This document shows positions 11,301-22,590 of a DNA stretch of 64,000 nucleotides, piece after piece. The stretch covers positions 2,232,001-2,296,000 of the forward strand of contig OY754330.1 of assembly GCA_963573305.1 (NCBI GenBank), read 5' to 3'. A program made the translations under genes and the position numbers. How positions within the stretch are numbered: position 1 is the first letter of the stretch; each line of letters opens with the position of its first letter. The DNA is from Pyrrhosoma nymphula (taxonomy: Eukaryota > Arthropoda > Insecta > Odonata > Coenagrionidae). Below the pieces are notes generated by a model that worked only from the letters and a program-made list of their open reading frames with translations, was not told where the DNA came from and searched no databases.

Positions 11301-12627
11301 AGATATCCAAGAAGACGCTGCAAGTGGTAGAGAAGAAGAAAAGTGCGATGAAAGCTTGCTGATTGAAGATGTAGAAGGAGAGGAAGAAGAAGGAGATATC
11401 CAAGAAGAAGCTGCAAGTGGTAGAGAAGAAGAAAAGTGCGATGAAAGCTTGCTGATTGAAAATGTAGAAGGAGAGGAAGATGAAGGAGATATCCAAGAAG
11501 ACGCTGCAAGTGGTAGAGAAGAAGAAAAGTGCGATGAAAGCGCGCGGATGAAAGGTGCGAGAAACGACGAACCTTCAGAGGAGAAAAAATTGCGTGTTTT
11601 GCAGGAATTCCATGATTCGCCCGTAGGTGGACATCAAGGGATGAAAAGAACGTACGAGAGGATAAAATTATATTTTTCGTGGCCCGGAATGAAGGAGGAC
11701 GTGGAAGAATACATTCGTAAATGTACGACGTGCCAGAAAAATAAGCTCACGAGAAGGAAGACTAAAATGCCGATGCAAATAACGTCCACGCCGGAATATG
11801 TTTTTGAGAAATGCTGCTTAGATGTCATGGGGCCTCTCCCTATAACACAGCAAGGGAAAAAATATCTTTTAACCTTCCAATACGAACTCTCAAAGTTTAC
11901 GTTGGCTATCCCGTTGGAAAGGCAGGACGCCACATCGATAGCAAGAGCGTTCGTAGAAAATGTTATCCTAAAGTTTGGTACACCGCAATCGGTATTGACC
12001 GATCAGGGAGCTAATTTTCTTAGCAGTGTATTTAAGGAAACCTGCAAAATTATGAAAATTAGGAAGCTCCAAACGACTGCCTTTCATCCACAGAACAATG
12101 GCGCCCTAGAAAGGAGCCACCGGACGCTCACAGAATACCTTCGTCACTACATAGCTGACGATCAGACCAATTGGGACGAATGGATACCTTTCGCGGTGTT
12201 TGTTTTCAACACCACGCCGCATACAGGTACAGGGCTCACTCCTCACGAAGTGATGTTCGGCAGAAAGGCAAATATACCCGGATGCCTCCAGATGGAGCCC
12301 AAAGACAAGTCTTACTGCTACGATGATTACCTAGCCGACTTGTAACTCAGGATGCAAACCTGTCATAAAAGGGCCAGAGAAGGCATCTTGGTCTCTAAAT
12401 TTAAGGCGAAGAAATATTATGATAAGGGAAGTAAACTCGAGATATTCCAAGAGGGGGACGAAGTGTTACTCTTCGATGAATCCATCAGAAGAGGTAGGCC
12501 AAGGAAACTATCTGCACAATGGATAGGACCCTACGTAGTAACCGGTATGAATGGAGTAAATGTCACTATTAAAAGAAGGGGAAAGCTCATGAAAGTCCAT
12601 GCGAATAGGTTGAAATTATTCTTCTGA
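8317..12627 (+). pseudogene. gag-pol of the Gypsy element, one in-frame stop
   Basis: A single long frame encodes a partial gag followed by pol. Counting residues from 8347: two CCHC zinc knuckles (first cysteines at about 142 and 175), aspartic protease with DTGA (Asp at 251), reverse transcriptase with YMDD (672-675), RNase H with TTDAS (Asp 821), an acidic repeat linker (about 957-1075), then integrase with an HHCC finger and a DD35E triad at Asp1159, Asp1219 and Glu1255. A TAA at 12343-12345 interrupts the integrase C-terminus; the same frame continues to 12627 with a WIGPYVV (GPY-type) block. The N-terminus of gag is missing, and the frame opens after a stop at 8314-8316. Gag and pol share one frame, unlike elements that frameshift. 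Apart from the stop and the missing 5' part, every catalytic residue is present. Confidence 0.9.
11215..11580 (+). repeat. 93-bp tandem repeat coding an acidic linker in pol
   Basis: Copies begin at 11215, 11308, 11401 and 11494, a constant period of 93 bp or 31 residues. Each copy starts QE(D/E)AA and contains GREEEK, CDESLLIE and EGEE-type acidic runs; the fourth is partial. It lies between RNase H and integrase, where Gypsy elements normally have a short spacer. The frame is kept through all copies. The repeat is rich in Glu and Asp and is probably unstructured. Confidence 0.9.
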
Positions 12628-12646
12628 ATTCCTTACAGGAATCAAT

Positions 12647-13882
12647 ATGATAGTGAGTGCTATAGTGCATGCGCAGCAGGGCATATTGCAACCCCATATA
12701 ATTACTCCTGTGCAAATACTTGAGACAATGAAGAATAGCCGAGATGATATCCCAAACGGTTTATCTCTCCCTTTCCCCGTGAGTGTGACTTACAGAAGTG
12801 CCTTATTAAACATTATTGAATTTGATTTGTTCATTAACCATAATGTTATTGTGTATGTAATTAAGGTCCCTTTAACGGACCATATCAAATTTAATGTCTA
12901 TCGAGTATTTCCATTTCCTATTAGATCTGAATCGAATGCGTTGAAATTTCTTTTTATTCAACCTGAGAAACCGTATATTTTAATGGATATCGCTAAAAGG
13001 TATTATTATAAGCTAACTGAGAATGATTTAAGTCATTGTAAAAAAAATTCAATATGTATTGGAGAATCTGTAAACAAGTGTACCCGGTTTTGTCAACTCA
13101 CTTGCATGAAGAATGTGAAGCTAAAATGCTTCAATCGGTTAGGAAGATACCGAATGATTGTTCTGTAAGGGTAGTTGACCTTAGTCAAACGCTGTGGACG
13201 CAATTAGACAACAATGAATGGTTGTACGCTGCCACAAAGCCAGAAACCATCACAATTTTGTGTGATAAGCAAGATCCAGTTGATGTAATTATTGAAGGAA
13301 CTGGAAAGTTAAAGTTTTTAAAGAAATGTAAGGGCTATGGTCCCAAGGTTTTAATACAATCACAAATTGTACTTAGTTTTAACTCATAGCAATAAGGACG
13401 TGATTCCTCCTTTAAGTCTAACGTATGACTGTTGCCTCGATAAGAGTGCTGTGAAAAATGTGAACTCTTTGAAAATCGATGCTCACCTGAAGCATATTGT
13501 GAATAATATCGAGGACTTGAAATACGCAAGTCATAAGGTTCAAGAAGTGGAGAATTTGTTGTCAGAGGAGGAATGGAAGCAGAAACAGTCTGCGAGAGTA
13601 AATAATCTTTCTTTTATGTCAATTGCTGGATTAATTGTAATTGTAATAATATTGTGTTGCTATCTTTGCAAATGTTTAAAAAAATGTTATCCGGATGCTT
13701 TCAAACCATGCACAGATGGAAGATCATGTGCTACTATTGTATTTAGACCTAGAATCGTCACTAAGGTTCATACCTCTAATAAAAGCCTATCTAATACCCA
13801 AGGAGGAGAGGCTATTAGACTAACCTCTCTAGAAGGTAATCCCTGCTCTGCCAGCAGTTCTACTGCCGTGCCAAAACGCTAG
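12647..13882 (+). pseudogene. env-like region of the Gypsy element, frameshifted
   Basis: Three overlapping frames (12647-13168, about 13054-13389, and 13367-13882) together look like the membrane-anchored part of an F-type envelope-like protein of insect errantiviruses. Supporting features are its place after integrase, scattered cysteines in the middle part, and one long hydrophobic segment (about 13608-13670) followed by a cysteine-rich juxtamembrane stretch and a hydrophilic tail. The reading frame changes near 13080-13110 and again near 13365-13390. No signal peptide or N-terminal half was found, so the region is truncated and cannot yield a complete protein. The F-type assignment is from position and general layout, not from an alignment. 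Confidence 0.5.
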
Positions 13883-13932
13883 TGATGTGTGAACTAAAAC
13901 AAAGCAATTTTGTATGTATTGCTTTATTTTAT

Positions 13933-13946
13933 TACATGGAGGGAGG
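13933..13946 (+). promoter_or_regulatory. polypurine tract of the Gypsy element
   Basis: A purine-rich stretch containing GGAGGGAGG lies immediately before the TGTCATG start of the 3' LTR. This is the normal position of the plus-strand primer site. Confidence 0.7.
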
Positions 13947-14478
13947 TGTCATGCACGACTGCCCTTTAGGGATGGATTGAATTTATGTCTGGTGTATGTT
14001 ATATCGTGGTGAAACCGCCATCCAGCCTCCCAGGTGCCAGACGACATTTATGTCTGAGGGTTCGCATGTCGCAAGTCGGCTGTTCTGTGTATCTTAAAAC
14101 CACCCCTTTTTGGTGACAAATGTGGGACGACCCTAACCTATGTGTCTAGACTGTTTTGAAGGGTCATATCTGTGAAATGGAAAGGGGAGGATCTTTCTCA
14201 CCCCACCAGGAAACCCTCCTCCATCCTTATCCTCACCCCACCTCCCCGTGAACCTCAGAAAGGGTATATATGCTCAAAGCTTTTTGTAAGAAGCGGACAA
14301 TTCTGAAGACTGTAGCCGGAGGCGCTGATCGTCTTCCGGCGGCTGTAAATAAAATATCTTATCCACTGCATTTGCGTTTGAGTTTCAACTCTTCAAAGCC
14401 TAAAACCCCCTACGATAGCAATCTAGCCACTCGGATTGTTTTTCGTCAGCGTCGCGTTCCGCCATTTGGGACACGACA
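13947..14478 (+). repeat. 3' LTR of the Gypsy element, 532 bp
   Basis: It starts TGTCATG and ends CACGACA (near-inverse termini). A TATA-like GGGTATATATG lies at about 14261-14272 and an AATAAA near 14347, so U3, R and U5 can be placed. It is complete, in contrast to the 131-bp 5' stub, and is followed by the target copy GCGT. Confidence 0.85.
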
Positions 14479-14482
14479 GCGT

Positions 14483-14940
14483 GTCAGGGAACTAACTTGG
14501 GAAACAATTCTTAATTTCATTTCGGACGATTTCCAAACGTTTACAGAAACTGAAGCGAAAAATTGCAATGTTGGTGAAAGTGAGTACTGGTAAGGCGGCT
14601 TCTCAGATTATATTGAATTATATAGTCACATCTCGGAAAAGAGCCTCTCTGATGGAACTGATGTTGCTACTCCGGGCAGGTACTTCCTGGCTACCTGATA
14701 TAAGCGAGGGCATTCAGATTTAATTGACCCCCACGCTGAAAAAGGATTCAAATGGCGGTCAACGACGAGTCAGTTTTGAGCCGTAACTCAAATGGTGTCC
14801 GACATCTTCATTGTACAGGGTTCTCTGTGATGCTGCTTCAGTGTCATGAAAGCTCCAGAGGTCATCTCCATGGTGCTGCATCACGCTCAGCGTGTGAAAG
14901 CAACTGCTGGACGTTCACCTGATCCTCCTCGCGAAACATC
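14483..14940. other. no gene recognised
   Basis: Flank of the Gypsy insertion leading into the hAT transposase remnant. No stable frame or motif was seen. Confidence 0.5.
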
Positions 14941-15545
14941 TCAGCCATCGCAGCGATGACGGTGCTCATGGATGGCATTGGCTACAGTGATCGGGCTCTT
15001 GAAGTGCAGTTTTTTAAATCTTGGGTCCATGGAGATCCATGGTCCAATTGGTATCATGGAGATTGCATAGTGCTTTCTGGACTCAGTAGGATCGAACCGA
15101 CGGTCCAGCTCCGACAGAACGAACTTCTGCACCCATTCCGTTAGCCTGTCTCCTTGCGGAAGCTGTGTCAGATTGATGCTCCGAAATTGAAAATCGAAGT
15201 AAATGTCAAAAGAAATGAAATAACGTAGCATATCAAGAGAGGAACCAATGATCGCGTCAACTTCACCTGTTTTTAAGGCAATTTCACGATGGGAATGACC
15301 TTGCTGACTGTAGTAACTTAATCCGCGCACATTTCCGTAGTCACTTTAGCAAATGGTTTCATCAGCACGGATATGGAGACTCGGACGGTGTCCAGCTCCG
15401 CACCGTCACGTCCCCATAGTCGACTAACACCTCGGCTACTACGGGCGACAGCTCTACGAATCGAGAAAGCATCTCGTAGTTCGAGGACCACCGGGTAGCG
15501 TTCGACTGGATGTGGTGTAGGACGCTATCCTCTGTCTTCCCTTGA
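14941..15545 (-). pseudogene. hAT transposase remnant (ZBED-like), minus strand
   Basis: On the minus strand a stretch near 15500-15440 reads TRWSSNYEMLSRFVEL, matching the RW-S-MLERF block of hAT transposases. Further on, the open frame 15330-14941 contains LDMLRYF and MDPRFKKLHFKSPI, the hAT DPRFK block. At least one stop (about 15370) and a frameshift separate the parts, and no BED finger or C-terminal dimerisation block was found. It is a decayed internal fragment not related in sequence to the hAT element at 4489-6638, as far as can be judged. Confidence 0.7.
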
Positions 15546-15639
15546 GAATAACTAGTGAATGCGTTTCAAAGCATCATTTGCATTGACACTGTGATGAAAG
15601 AAAGTAACAATATCCTTCACTTTTTGAATTATATCTAGG

Positions 15640-15975
15640 GCTTGTGGTCCCCTCACCCTTCCCCTCATCGTCCCAACTCCTTTCCTCGGCTAGAACCCTG
15701 CCTATAAATATTCTCATACCCAACCTACCGTTTCAATGCACATGCCATATGCCACAGTGTGTGGTGAAACGCGCGTCGTGCCAGCGAAATGAAGTTTTTT
15801 GGAAATACCAATGTTGGTTTTTCTCAACATGGATTTCCATCATTTCTACGACGTCATGCCTGATATCATCAGTTTTATCTGTTACACTATTATTATGTTG
15901 GTGATTACACACCCCCTGCCACACACCCCTGAGGTGGCTTGCAGGGTATTCTGTAGATGTAGAATAAATGTATAC
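15640..15975 (+). repeat. CR1-like LINE 3' end fragment
   Basis: The segment ends with CCCCCTGCCACACACC, GAGGTGGCTTGCAGGGTA and TGTAGATGTAGAATAAATG, the same blocks as the 3' tail of the LINE at 6255-6330. No reverse-transcriptase coding remains. It is a strongly 5'-truncated copy. The 5' boundary is uncertain. Confidence 0.55.
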
Positions 15976-16489
15976 AAATCACGTTCTTCTTAAAATTGGT
16001 GGTATTCCATTGCACAAAAATGATTTGCGTGTGGAACTTTTATAAACCACAGAATACCTCAAACATCACGATCCAGATTTCAACGCTTAAACATCGCCTT
16101 CTAAAACAAATTCCATCCATACGGCGGATGTATGACTTTTGAGCACCTTTGTATGTATGTATGTATGTACTGCCTCTTAACCCACCCCCCCCCACACGGA
16201 ATTCTTCTACACTCCCTGATTTAACTCGACCCAGCAGTTGGGATAAATTTGCAATTATTGGTTACGCAAGGCAAAAAAAAAGGTTGGAAACCACTTGTAT
16301 GTACAAGAGAGAGAGAGAGATTGAAAAACAATACAAATTATGCACACAACGACGAATAGGCGCGTGTGTATACCCTGGTACTACATAAGCAACCCTGAAG
16401 GCAAAAGAAATACCCTCGCCCCCTTCCAATCCCTCTTTGGTCCCATAGATAGATAGAGACTGACCCTAGCATTATTACAGTGGTGTCTT
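15976..16489. other. non-coding, with short microsatellites
   Basis: Contains a (TATG)n run near 16151-16168, a C-rich tract near 16185-16195, and an AG run near 16308-16320. No gene is seen. Confidence 0.6.
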
Positions 16490-16860
16490 AGTTGAAAATT
16501 GAAGCTTTATCACGTAGCCACGAGGGGGCACCCTTAAACAACCAGAATTGTGTCCTTTTTATTTCTTACAGAAAACCTTCAATCAGTCTAGGTACTTTCC
16601 ATCAGAGCTGATGAATTCGTCCAATCATTTATTCCATTGTTCAAATCATTTTTAATTCATCTCTCTTTTGACGCATGACAGCACCTCCCCCTCGTTTTCT
16701 TTTTCTTCACCTCCGTAAAACGCTTTCCTCTCCCATTCATAAAAAGTCGCACGGAGAGATATAAATCAGGTGAGTAGTAAGGTGGGGGTGGGAGGGAGCA
16801 AGGGGGCGGGGTCATGCCGTTTTCTGTTAAAAATTGGCGCATTGGGATAGCTGTGTGTGA
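16490..16860 (-). pseudogene. mariner-like transposase C-terminal remnant
   Basis: On the minus strand a frame reads PPPYYSPDLYLSVRLFMNG then KRFTEVKKK, resembling the mariner block HPPYSPDLAPxDFxLF followed by KGKRF. Downstream, in a shifted frame, is INDWTNSSALMES, which fits the W-rW-kCI-s-G block at the C-terminus. The catalytic DD34D region is largely lost, and stops are present. No terminal repeats were identified. Confidence 0.5.
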
Positions 16861-19800
16861 GCAGGTGTATTGTCATTACATGTAAATAGCCAGTCGCCCG
16901 TCTTCCGCACATCGGGCTCTTTCTTGCCTTTCTTTTTCAGACCTTTTCTTCAGAATCTTCTCAGAACCTTCAAGTAGAAACCCAGGTTATACAGTCTGAC
17001 CTGGTGCAACGAATCCCGAATTCACCACCCATTTCACATAGAAAAAAACAAATGACTATAGTCTTGGTTGGTCGGTCATCGATAAACATTTCACAATTTT
17101 TTTAAACGCGAAAACCACTCGTAGACAAACAGGAGGAGGCAGATGTAGGTGGCAGCAGATGAGTAACAGGTAATTGAAGGTCGAGAAGGGATATGCTAAC
17201 GACCTTGACAGGATGTTGGGGAAGCCTGGAAGGGGAAGAAAGACGAAATGAAGTAGGGTAGGGACCCTCTCTTGAGGTAGGACCTATGCCGACCTGAAGA
17301 AAGAAATAGGGCACTGCATTAGGGTCCTGCGTGTAAAACACATTATTTGCGGTAACCTTTTCCATCTGAACCTTTCTTTACCTGCGGTAGATCACCTCTG
17401 TGAAAATTAAAAAGGGTAAGAGGTGACCGACAACTGAATCCATTATATGTTATGTTGGGAATGCCTACTTGGAGGAGGAGAGAGAGGAATGGGTGGAGAG
17501 AGAGCATATCCCGGCGACACCAGAGATGGATGGACCTTTAAAGCGGAGGCTACTACAAAATTAACCGTCGAGATTCAAACCACGCCCACTAGATGAACGC
17601 CAATATAAAGAGTTAGGGCTGCTAGCCTAGTCGAGTTTCAAACGGCACAGCTGGGAATCTACGGAATAAATTGAGATAGCGATGGCGGGGAATCGGAAAC
17701 AGCGCCAATAGGTAGGCGAAGGGGGAGGAGGAAGAAGATTGCAGCGGATCGCACGATTGAGGGCACGACGGACATTTGGGATAATAGTAACGATTCAATG
17801 AAATTAACAACTGCAGTGAAAATATCAGAGGTATGTCCTCAAAGTATGGACAGTATCGTCGAGTGGTTCTTAAACTTGACTTTTTTTAATAAAATAGGAT
17901 GAGCGTCGGATGACGGACGACTCGGGCAGTTCGAGGACGTGGATGGATTGAGGAAATGGACGCTGCGGTTCACAATGTGCGGATGCGGCGGAATCTGCCG
18001 AAGAGGCGCTGAGTGGAATCTGCGGAAAAGTGGAAGTCCCTGACCGATGCGAAAAGCGCGGACGAAGGGCGGGAATATTCACGAACCACCAAAACGCGTC
18101 AGGACGGTGAGCGGTCATCGGGGGACTTGTAATAATCCCAAAAAAACTCATTTTCGATGAATGCTTCAAAGTACTGGCTTCCATCCCTCTGATTCTCCAA
18201 TTAAAAGTCTATCAATAATTTTAAGTTCATAACCACAACATCCCCGGGGAAGGATTTTTAACGGGATCCTGAACATTCGATTTATACCAACAGAAATTAA
18301 ACGTTTTGCGCTCTTTTGCTAACATATTATAAATTCCGGAACTCTATCAATAATATATTCCTGATTCCAACTGTAATATAAATCTTTGTACCTTAGCTAT
18401 AAAAACAGCGCAATGAAATCGCGATTAATTTGCCGGTTCAAAATAGTTAGTTCAAAACAACGAATCTTCAATATGAATTTCGGGTCGAGGGAAATGGGCA
18501 AACCAGCCCAAAACCAATAGAGGCCGTATTTCCACGCGAGGCACTTTGGCATCGCACAATTTGATGTACAGAAATTACGAACACGGAATTAGAGCCTGGG
18601 CTATGTGTTCCCACCTGTCGTTCATGCATTTTCGCATGCATTCTTGCAATTCACATACCTACATACATACAATAGATTAAGCAATAAAGTGCCTCTCGTG
18701 TAAATCGGGCCTAAAGTGACTCTTCTTTAAACTGAGCAAAGATCTTTTGTTGGAGCTATTCAATGAGTCGTAAGGCGACAAGTTCGGGCGTTCTAGGATC
18801 GTGACAGGCAGCTCCTTCCCCTGGGCAGGCGGTATAGTCAGGGACTTCACTTGTCACGAGGTTAGAAGATCCAGTGCAAAGAAAATCATGCAGCCAGGAT
18901 AAAACTGATCCTCCGCGGTCCAGAAGCAAAATCTTTCAATCTCAGCAGGCGAGCGGACGCACCTTCCCACCCGGATATGAGATGCCTCGCCACGCATCCA
19001 ATTTCGTTGAGTATAGGAACCTCTACATAACGAGAGCGAGTGCTTTCACATATCAGCCCGAATTCCCCGCGAAACACCTATAGTGAGTCGTTAACGCCGA
19101 AAAACCCGTTGAAACGTACTTATTTTAGAAAACAACCTCGAAGAAAGTTGTCAGTCCGTCATCTCATTAAACAAAGACTATGAAAGATCGTGGATGTCAA
19201 TACTGCGTTTCGATATCTTCGTACAAGAAGTAGAATACGCATGAACTGTACATACGTACGTTCAAGCATTAGGCAGGGCAAAAAGGATCGCAGGTAGATA
19301 ATCGGCGATCGTTATACTCTTCCAACATATTCACTCCCACTACTTCGTACGAAGTTACCGGTAATGGAAATGTCTGCTTTCTTGACGAATTAAATCTACC
19401 GTACAACTTAATCATTTCCGCCCCATTCCAAGTTCGAAAACAATGAAAACACAAAACATGCGTTCTTGCTGAATCCTCCCTGCTCACGGACAGCTAGATT
19501 ACCTCCGAAGCATGAAGAGTCTCAAGAGCTCTATATGTTAGGACCGAGAACGTATGTATACACACATTGCTTTACGTCATCGACAGCATTAGCTTCACAG
19601 GCATCCAACTCACTCGGGAATCCTCGCGCAAATCCAAAAATAAAAACGCAACGCTGAAAACAACTTCAGCCGTCAACAACATTGTCGAGCCAATGAATGC
19701 ATTGAGGACTGGACAACATTTCTTCTGAAGCATTACGCATCCACTATTTACACCAATGACAATGTATAATTGCTAGCATTGTAATTTTAAGGCAAATACC

Positions 19801-21010
19801 AAAAACATACATACATATACCATCGACTTTTATGCACGATATCTCAGAGGCCGAAGGGGGAAATGTGTAAGCACCATACGCATAGATCTTAGCACGCGCA
19901 CACAATAAATGAGCAGCTTACTCACAATTTCGACTTTGGCAATAAACGCCGACAACATTGTACAATCGCGTCGTTAAAAGACTACACTGAGAAGTCTTAA
20001 GTCAAACACCAGAAGATATGAAGATAACACGCCCACCAAGAAAGGCCTGAATCGATGACACGGGAATATACATTATTTCAAAAAAGTAAGCAGCGATTAC
20101 TTTAACAAGATATTGTTCCGACGTAAAAAAAACATTAACTTCGGAGGTGTGACTTGATTAAGAAATAGTAAATGCAATAATATCATGAAAACAGTCGTGA
20201 AAAACATATGGTATTCATGTATTGCTAACTAAACCAAGAAAACAAACCTATTGGTGTATGGAAGTCAGCTGATTCCAACGATGCAGCCAGGGGTGAAGTT
20301 CGAGAAACAACTAGGTACCAACGTAGAAAATACTAAGTGAACACAAGCCTATGAAAGCACTTGACAGCTCTACACTCGAACACACTTCACATAAAAAACC
20401 ACGGTGCACCAACTAAATAGCGATCCAATTCAAACCATGAATTTCGTTGCCTGCGATTAAGTTGAAGGACGAATAACTCCACCAAGTTTCAACATTTATC
20501 TCCGTTACAGATACACACCCACTACATTCAATGTCTCTTCCACGACTAAACAATTACAAGTGAGAATGGCAGCAAAACGAGAATCACTCCCCCCCCCCCC
20601 CCCTCAACTACCCTTGAGTTGACGAGAACATTTGTCACAGTTAAGCTGGACCGCGGAAGGTGGCAGCAGGCTCTTGGATTGCCTTGGAAGACACCAAGCT
20701 CCTCTGTCGGGCACCTTTAGCACTACTCCCTCAAACAGGACTCGTCACTTCAAAGGAGGACATAAGCGCTTTCAAGGATTTTAAGGAGGGACTGCATCCG
20801 TGAATGCATATGGTATTTGGGCTCCATCGACTGTATTTTGTAGAGGTGAACATTTTTACCACTTGAGAATACGATATTTGTCTCCTGCGATACATATTTT
20901 TCACTTTAAAAAAATGATAGTTTACGTAAAGGCCGCTTGACGGCAGCATACGGGCGCGAGGTTTGAAGCTCTAGATACCCATGCCACAGCGGCGTTGCCA
21001 CAGCCAAGAG
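16861..21010. other. about 4 kb without a recognisable gene
   Basis: Contains many short frames on both strands but no domain, no phased exons and no transposon termini that I could pair. A 15-bp C run lies at about 20589-20603. The GA-rich stretch 17100-17560 and the stretch 17630-18180 have longer frames but no recognisable product. It may hold old unrecognised repeats. Confidence 0.5.
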
Positions 21011-21202
21011 CAGCGGTTCTCAACCTTCCCAATGCCGCAACCATTTAGTACAGTTCCTCATGTTGTGGTGACCTCCGGAATTATGGAATTAATCGTAAGG
21101 CCATCGGAAATGTGTGTTTTCCAATGGTCTTAAGGCGACCCCTGTGAAAGGGCCGTTCGACCCCAATAAAAGGGGTTGCGACCCACAGGTTGAGAACCGC
21201 TG
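21011..21202 (-). mobile_element. SPIN-like (Space Invader) hAT miniature element, 192 bp
   Basis: The element starts CAGCGGTTCTCAACCTTCC and ends with the inverse GGTTGAGAACCGCTG, giving a perfect 15-bp terminal core. On the minus strand the inner sequence reads in order GTGGGTCGCAACCCC, CCTTTCACAGGGGTCGCC, AAGACCATTGGAAAACACA, TTTCCGATGG and CCACAACATGAGGAACTGTA. From memory this is the block order of the SPIN hAT miniature elements described in mammals, reptiles and the bug Rhodnius. Flanking octamers GCCAAGAG and GCCTAGAT match at 6 of 8 positions, as expected for an aged hAT target duplication. No transposase; it would have been mobilised in trans. Confidence 0.82.
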
Positions 21203-21489
21203 GCCTAGATAAAGTCTTTCTCAGTTCGGGTCACCGGCTACGCTGACGCCACTCCTTGTCAATGGCCAGTGATATTTCCGGAGCTGCACTTGGAGAAGAT
21301 CGCCAGTTTTCCACATCAGCTCCTGATCTACTGGGCAGAAGCAACGGCAGCAATTGAAAGATCTTTATATTTACAAAGAAATGTACCTGATTCGACAGAT
21401 ATCGAATCGCTCATTGACAACCAGTCGGTTTCAGATAACCTTAAGAATGGTTTAGGGAACAAAAAACTGACATGTTACCTAACACCCAT

Positions 21490-22590
21490 CTGGTTGGGAA
21501 ACCCTGGATTACAACGACTGAAGAATAATCTACCAACAATACAAGTATCAACGATATCACAATTCGAATGAGAGCCAGAATAAAAATAGGAGCTAAAATT
21601 TACAAAGGAGCTCTACAAGGATGGAACCTCTCACCACTACTGTTCTACATATACTTAGAGGATGCAATATGAGAAGCACAAGAAATGAGAAAGGATGGAA
21701 TTGAGGTTAATGGAGGAGAAATGAACATGCTATGCTTTGCAGATGACATAGCAGGGAATCATTATGATCTTCAAAGATCACTGAATGCAATGGACCAAGT
21801 TATTCGAGAATATAGCATGAAAATAAATAACAAGACCAAATCCTATATAGCATGTGGAGGAGAGACACTGAAAACAGAAGGCACACTAATAGGAGAGAAA
21901 TTGGAGCAAGTGGATTCCTTCCGCTACCTCGGAAGCACCATAACATGCCGGGGTGGCTCCAGACCAGAGGATTGGGGGAGGGGGCAACCTGAGGGGGGGG
22001 GGGGGGGGGGTACCACTGGCTCTGGAGGAATGATGGAACACTTCCCAGGAAATGGGGAGTCCGTGGGTTTCGTCCCAGGAAATCGTAACAAAACTATGTG
22101 TAAAATGAAGAAAAAATAAATTAACTACCACTGGTTTTTGAGGGGCAATTGCCCCTGGGAGCCACCGTCGATCACATGGAACAGTCAATAGTAAAAACAT
22201 TCGTGTGGAGTGAGGCAATCTATATGGATTGGAACCATGGACCATTTGAAAATCAGACCAGAACATATTAGAAGCATTCAAAACCAGCACACTTGAGGAG
22301 GATGCTGAAGATTAAATGGACGGATAAAATAAGAAGTGAAGGAGTGCTACTACGCTGGAGAGAAGGACCGTATGGAACACTATAACTGAAAAAAGAGGAA
22401 GCTGATTGATTGGGCACAATTTGAGGCACAATGAGTTTGTGAAGAATGTAATTGAAGGAAAAATCCCGAGAGGAAGAAGGCCAACAGACAAATACATAGA
22501 CCGAATAAAGATGAAATTACACCAGAAGAACTACCAATCTAATATGTATAGGGAACAGGATGGAGGGCAGCAGTAAATCAATCTTAAGAT
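21490..22590 (+). pseudogene. RTE-like LINE reverse transcriptase fragment
   Basis: The translation shows ALQGWNLSPLLFYIYLEDAI, then LCFADDIAG (FADD active-site box), KINNKTKSY and SFRYLGSTI, then after an insertion WTDKIRSEGVL and in other frames IIEGKIPRGRRPTDKYIDR. This order matches the RTE-type reverse transcriptase and its C-terminus. Stops (for example TGA at 21670) and frame changes show it is dead. The 5' part (palm start, endonuclease) is missing. Confidence 0.7.
21951..22170. mobile_element. about 220-bp insertion in the RTE-like LINE
   Basis: The LINE frame is lost just after SFRYLGSTITC. The inserted block begins GGGGTGGCTCCAG and ends CTGGGAGCCACC, a short inverted repeat, and contains a 19-base G run at 21992-22010. 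LINE-type coding resumes after about 22170. A clear target duplication was not found, so the exact borders are uncertain. Confidence 0.45.

Larger units (their letters stand above)
8148..14478 (+). mobile_element. Gypsy/errantivirus-like LTR retrotransposon with deleted 5' end
   Basis: The element is flanked by the 4-bp direct repeat GCGT (8144-8147 and 14479-14482) and starts TGTCATG and ends CACGACA, as LTR elements do. Only the first 131 bp of the 5' LTR remain; the 3' LTR is 532 bp. In order it holds gag, protease, reverse transcriptase, RNase H and integrase in one frame, then an env-like region with frameshifts, a purine-rich tract, and the 3' LTR. The rest of the 5' LTR, the primer-binding site and the start of gag are gone, so it cannot start its own cycle. 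Identity of the shared LTR segments (131/131 by eye) points to a recent insertion. Confidence 0.88.

Noticed and set aside
11119..11509. Long minus-strand frames rich in Phe/Leu opposite the pol linker
   Set aside because: They are shadows of the 93-bp acidic repeat on the coding strand; the hydrophobicity comes from the reverse complement of Glu codons.
17870..18184. A 104-codon minus-strand frame
   Set aside because: No domain, no splice context and no repeat of the frame elsewhere; not called as a gene.
19075..19094. A 15-base match to the phage T7 promoter (CCTATAGTGAGTCGT, reverse orientation)
   Set aside because: Surrounding sequence is ordinary host-like DNA with no vector sequence, and the match stops before the full promoter. 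Most likely coincidence; a vector screen would settle it.
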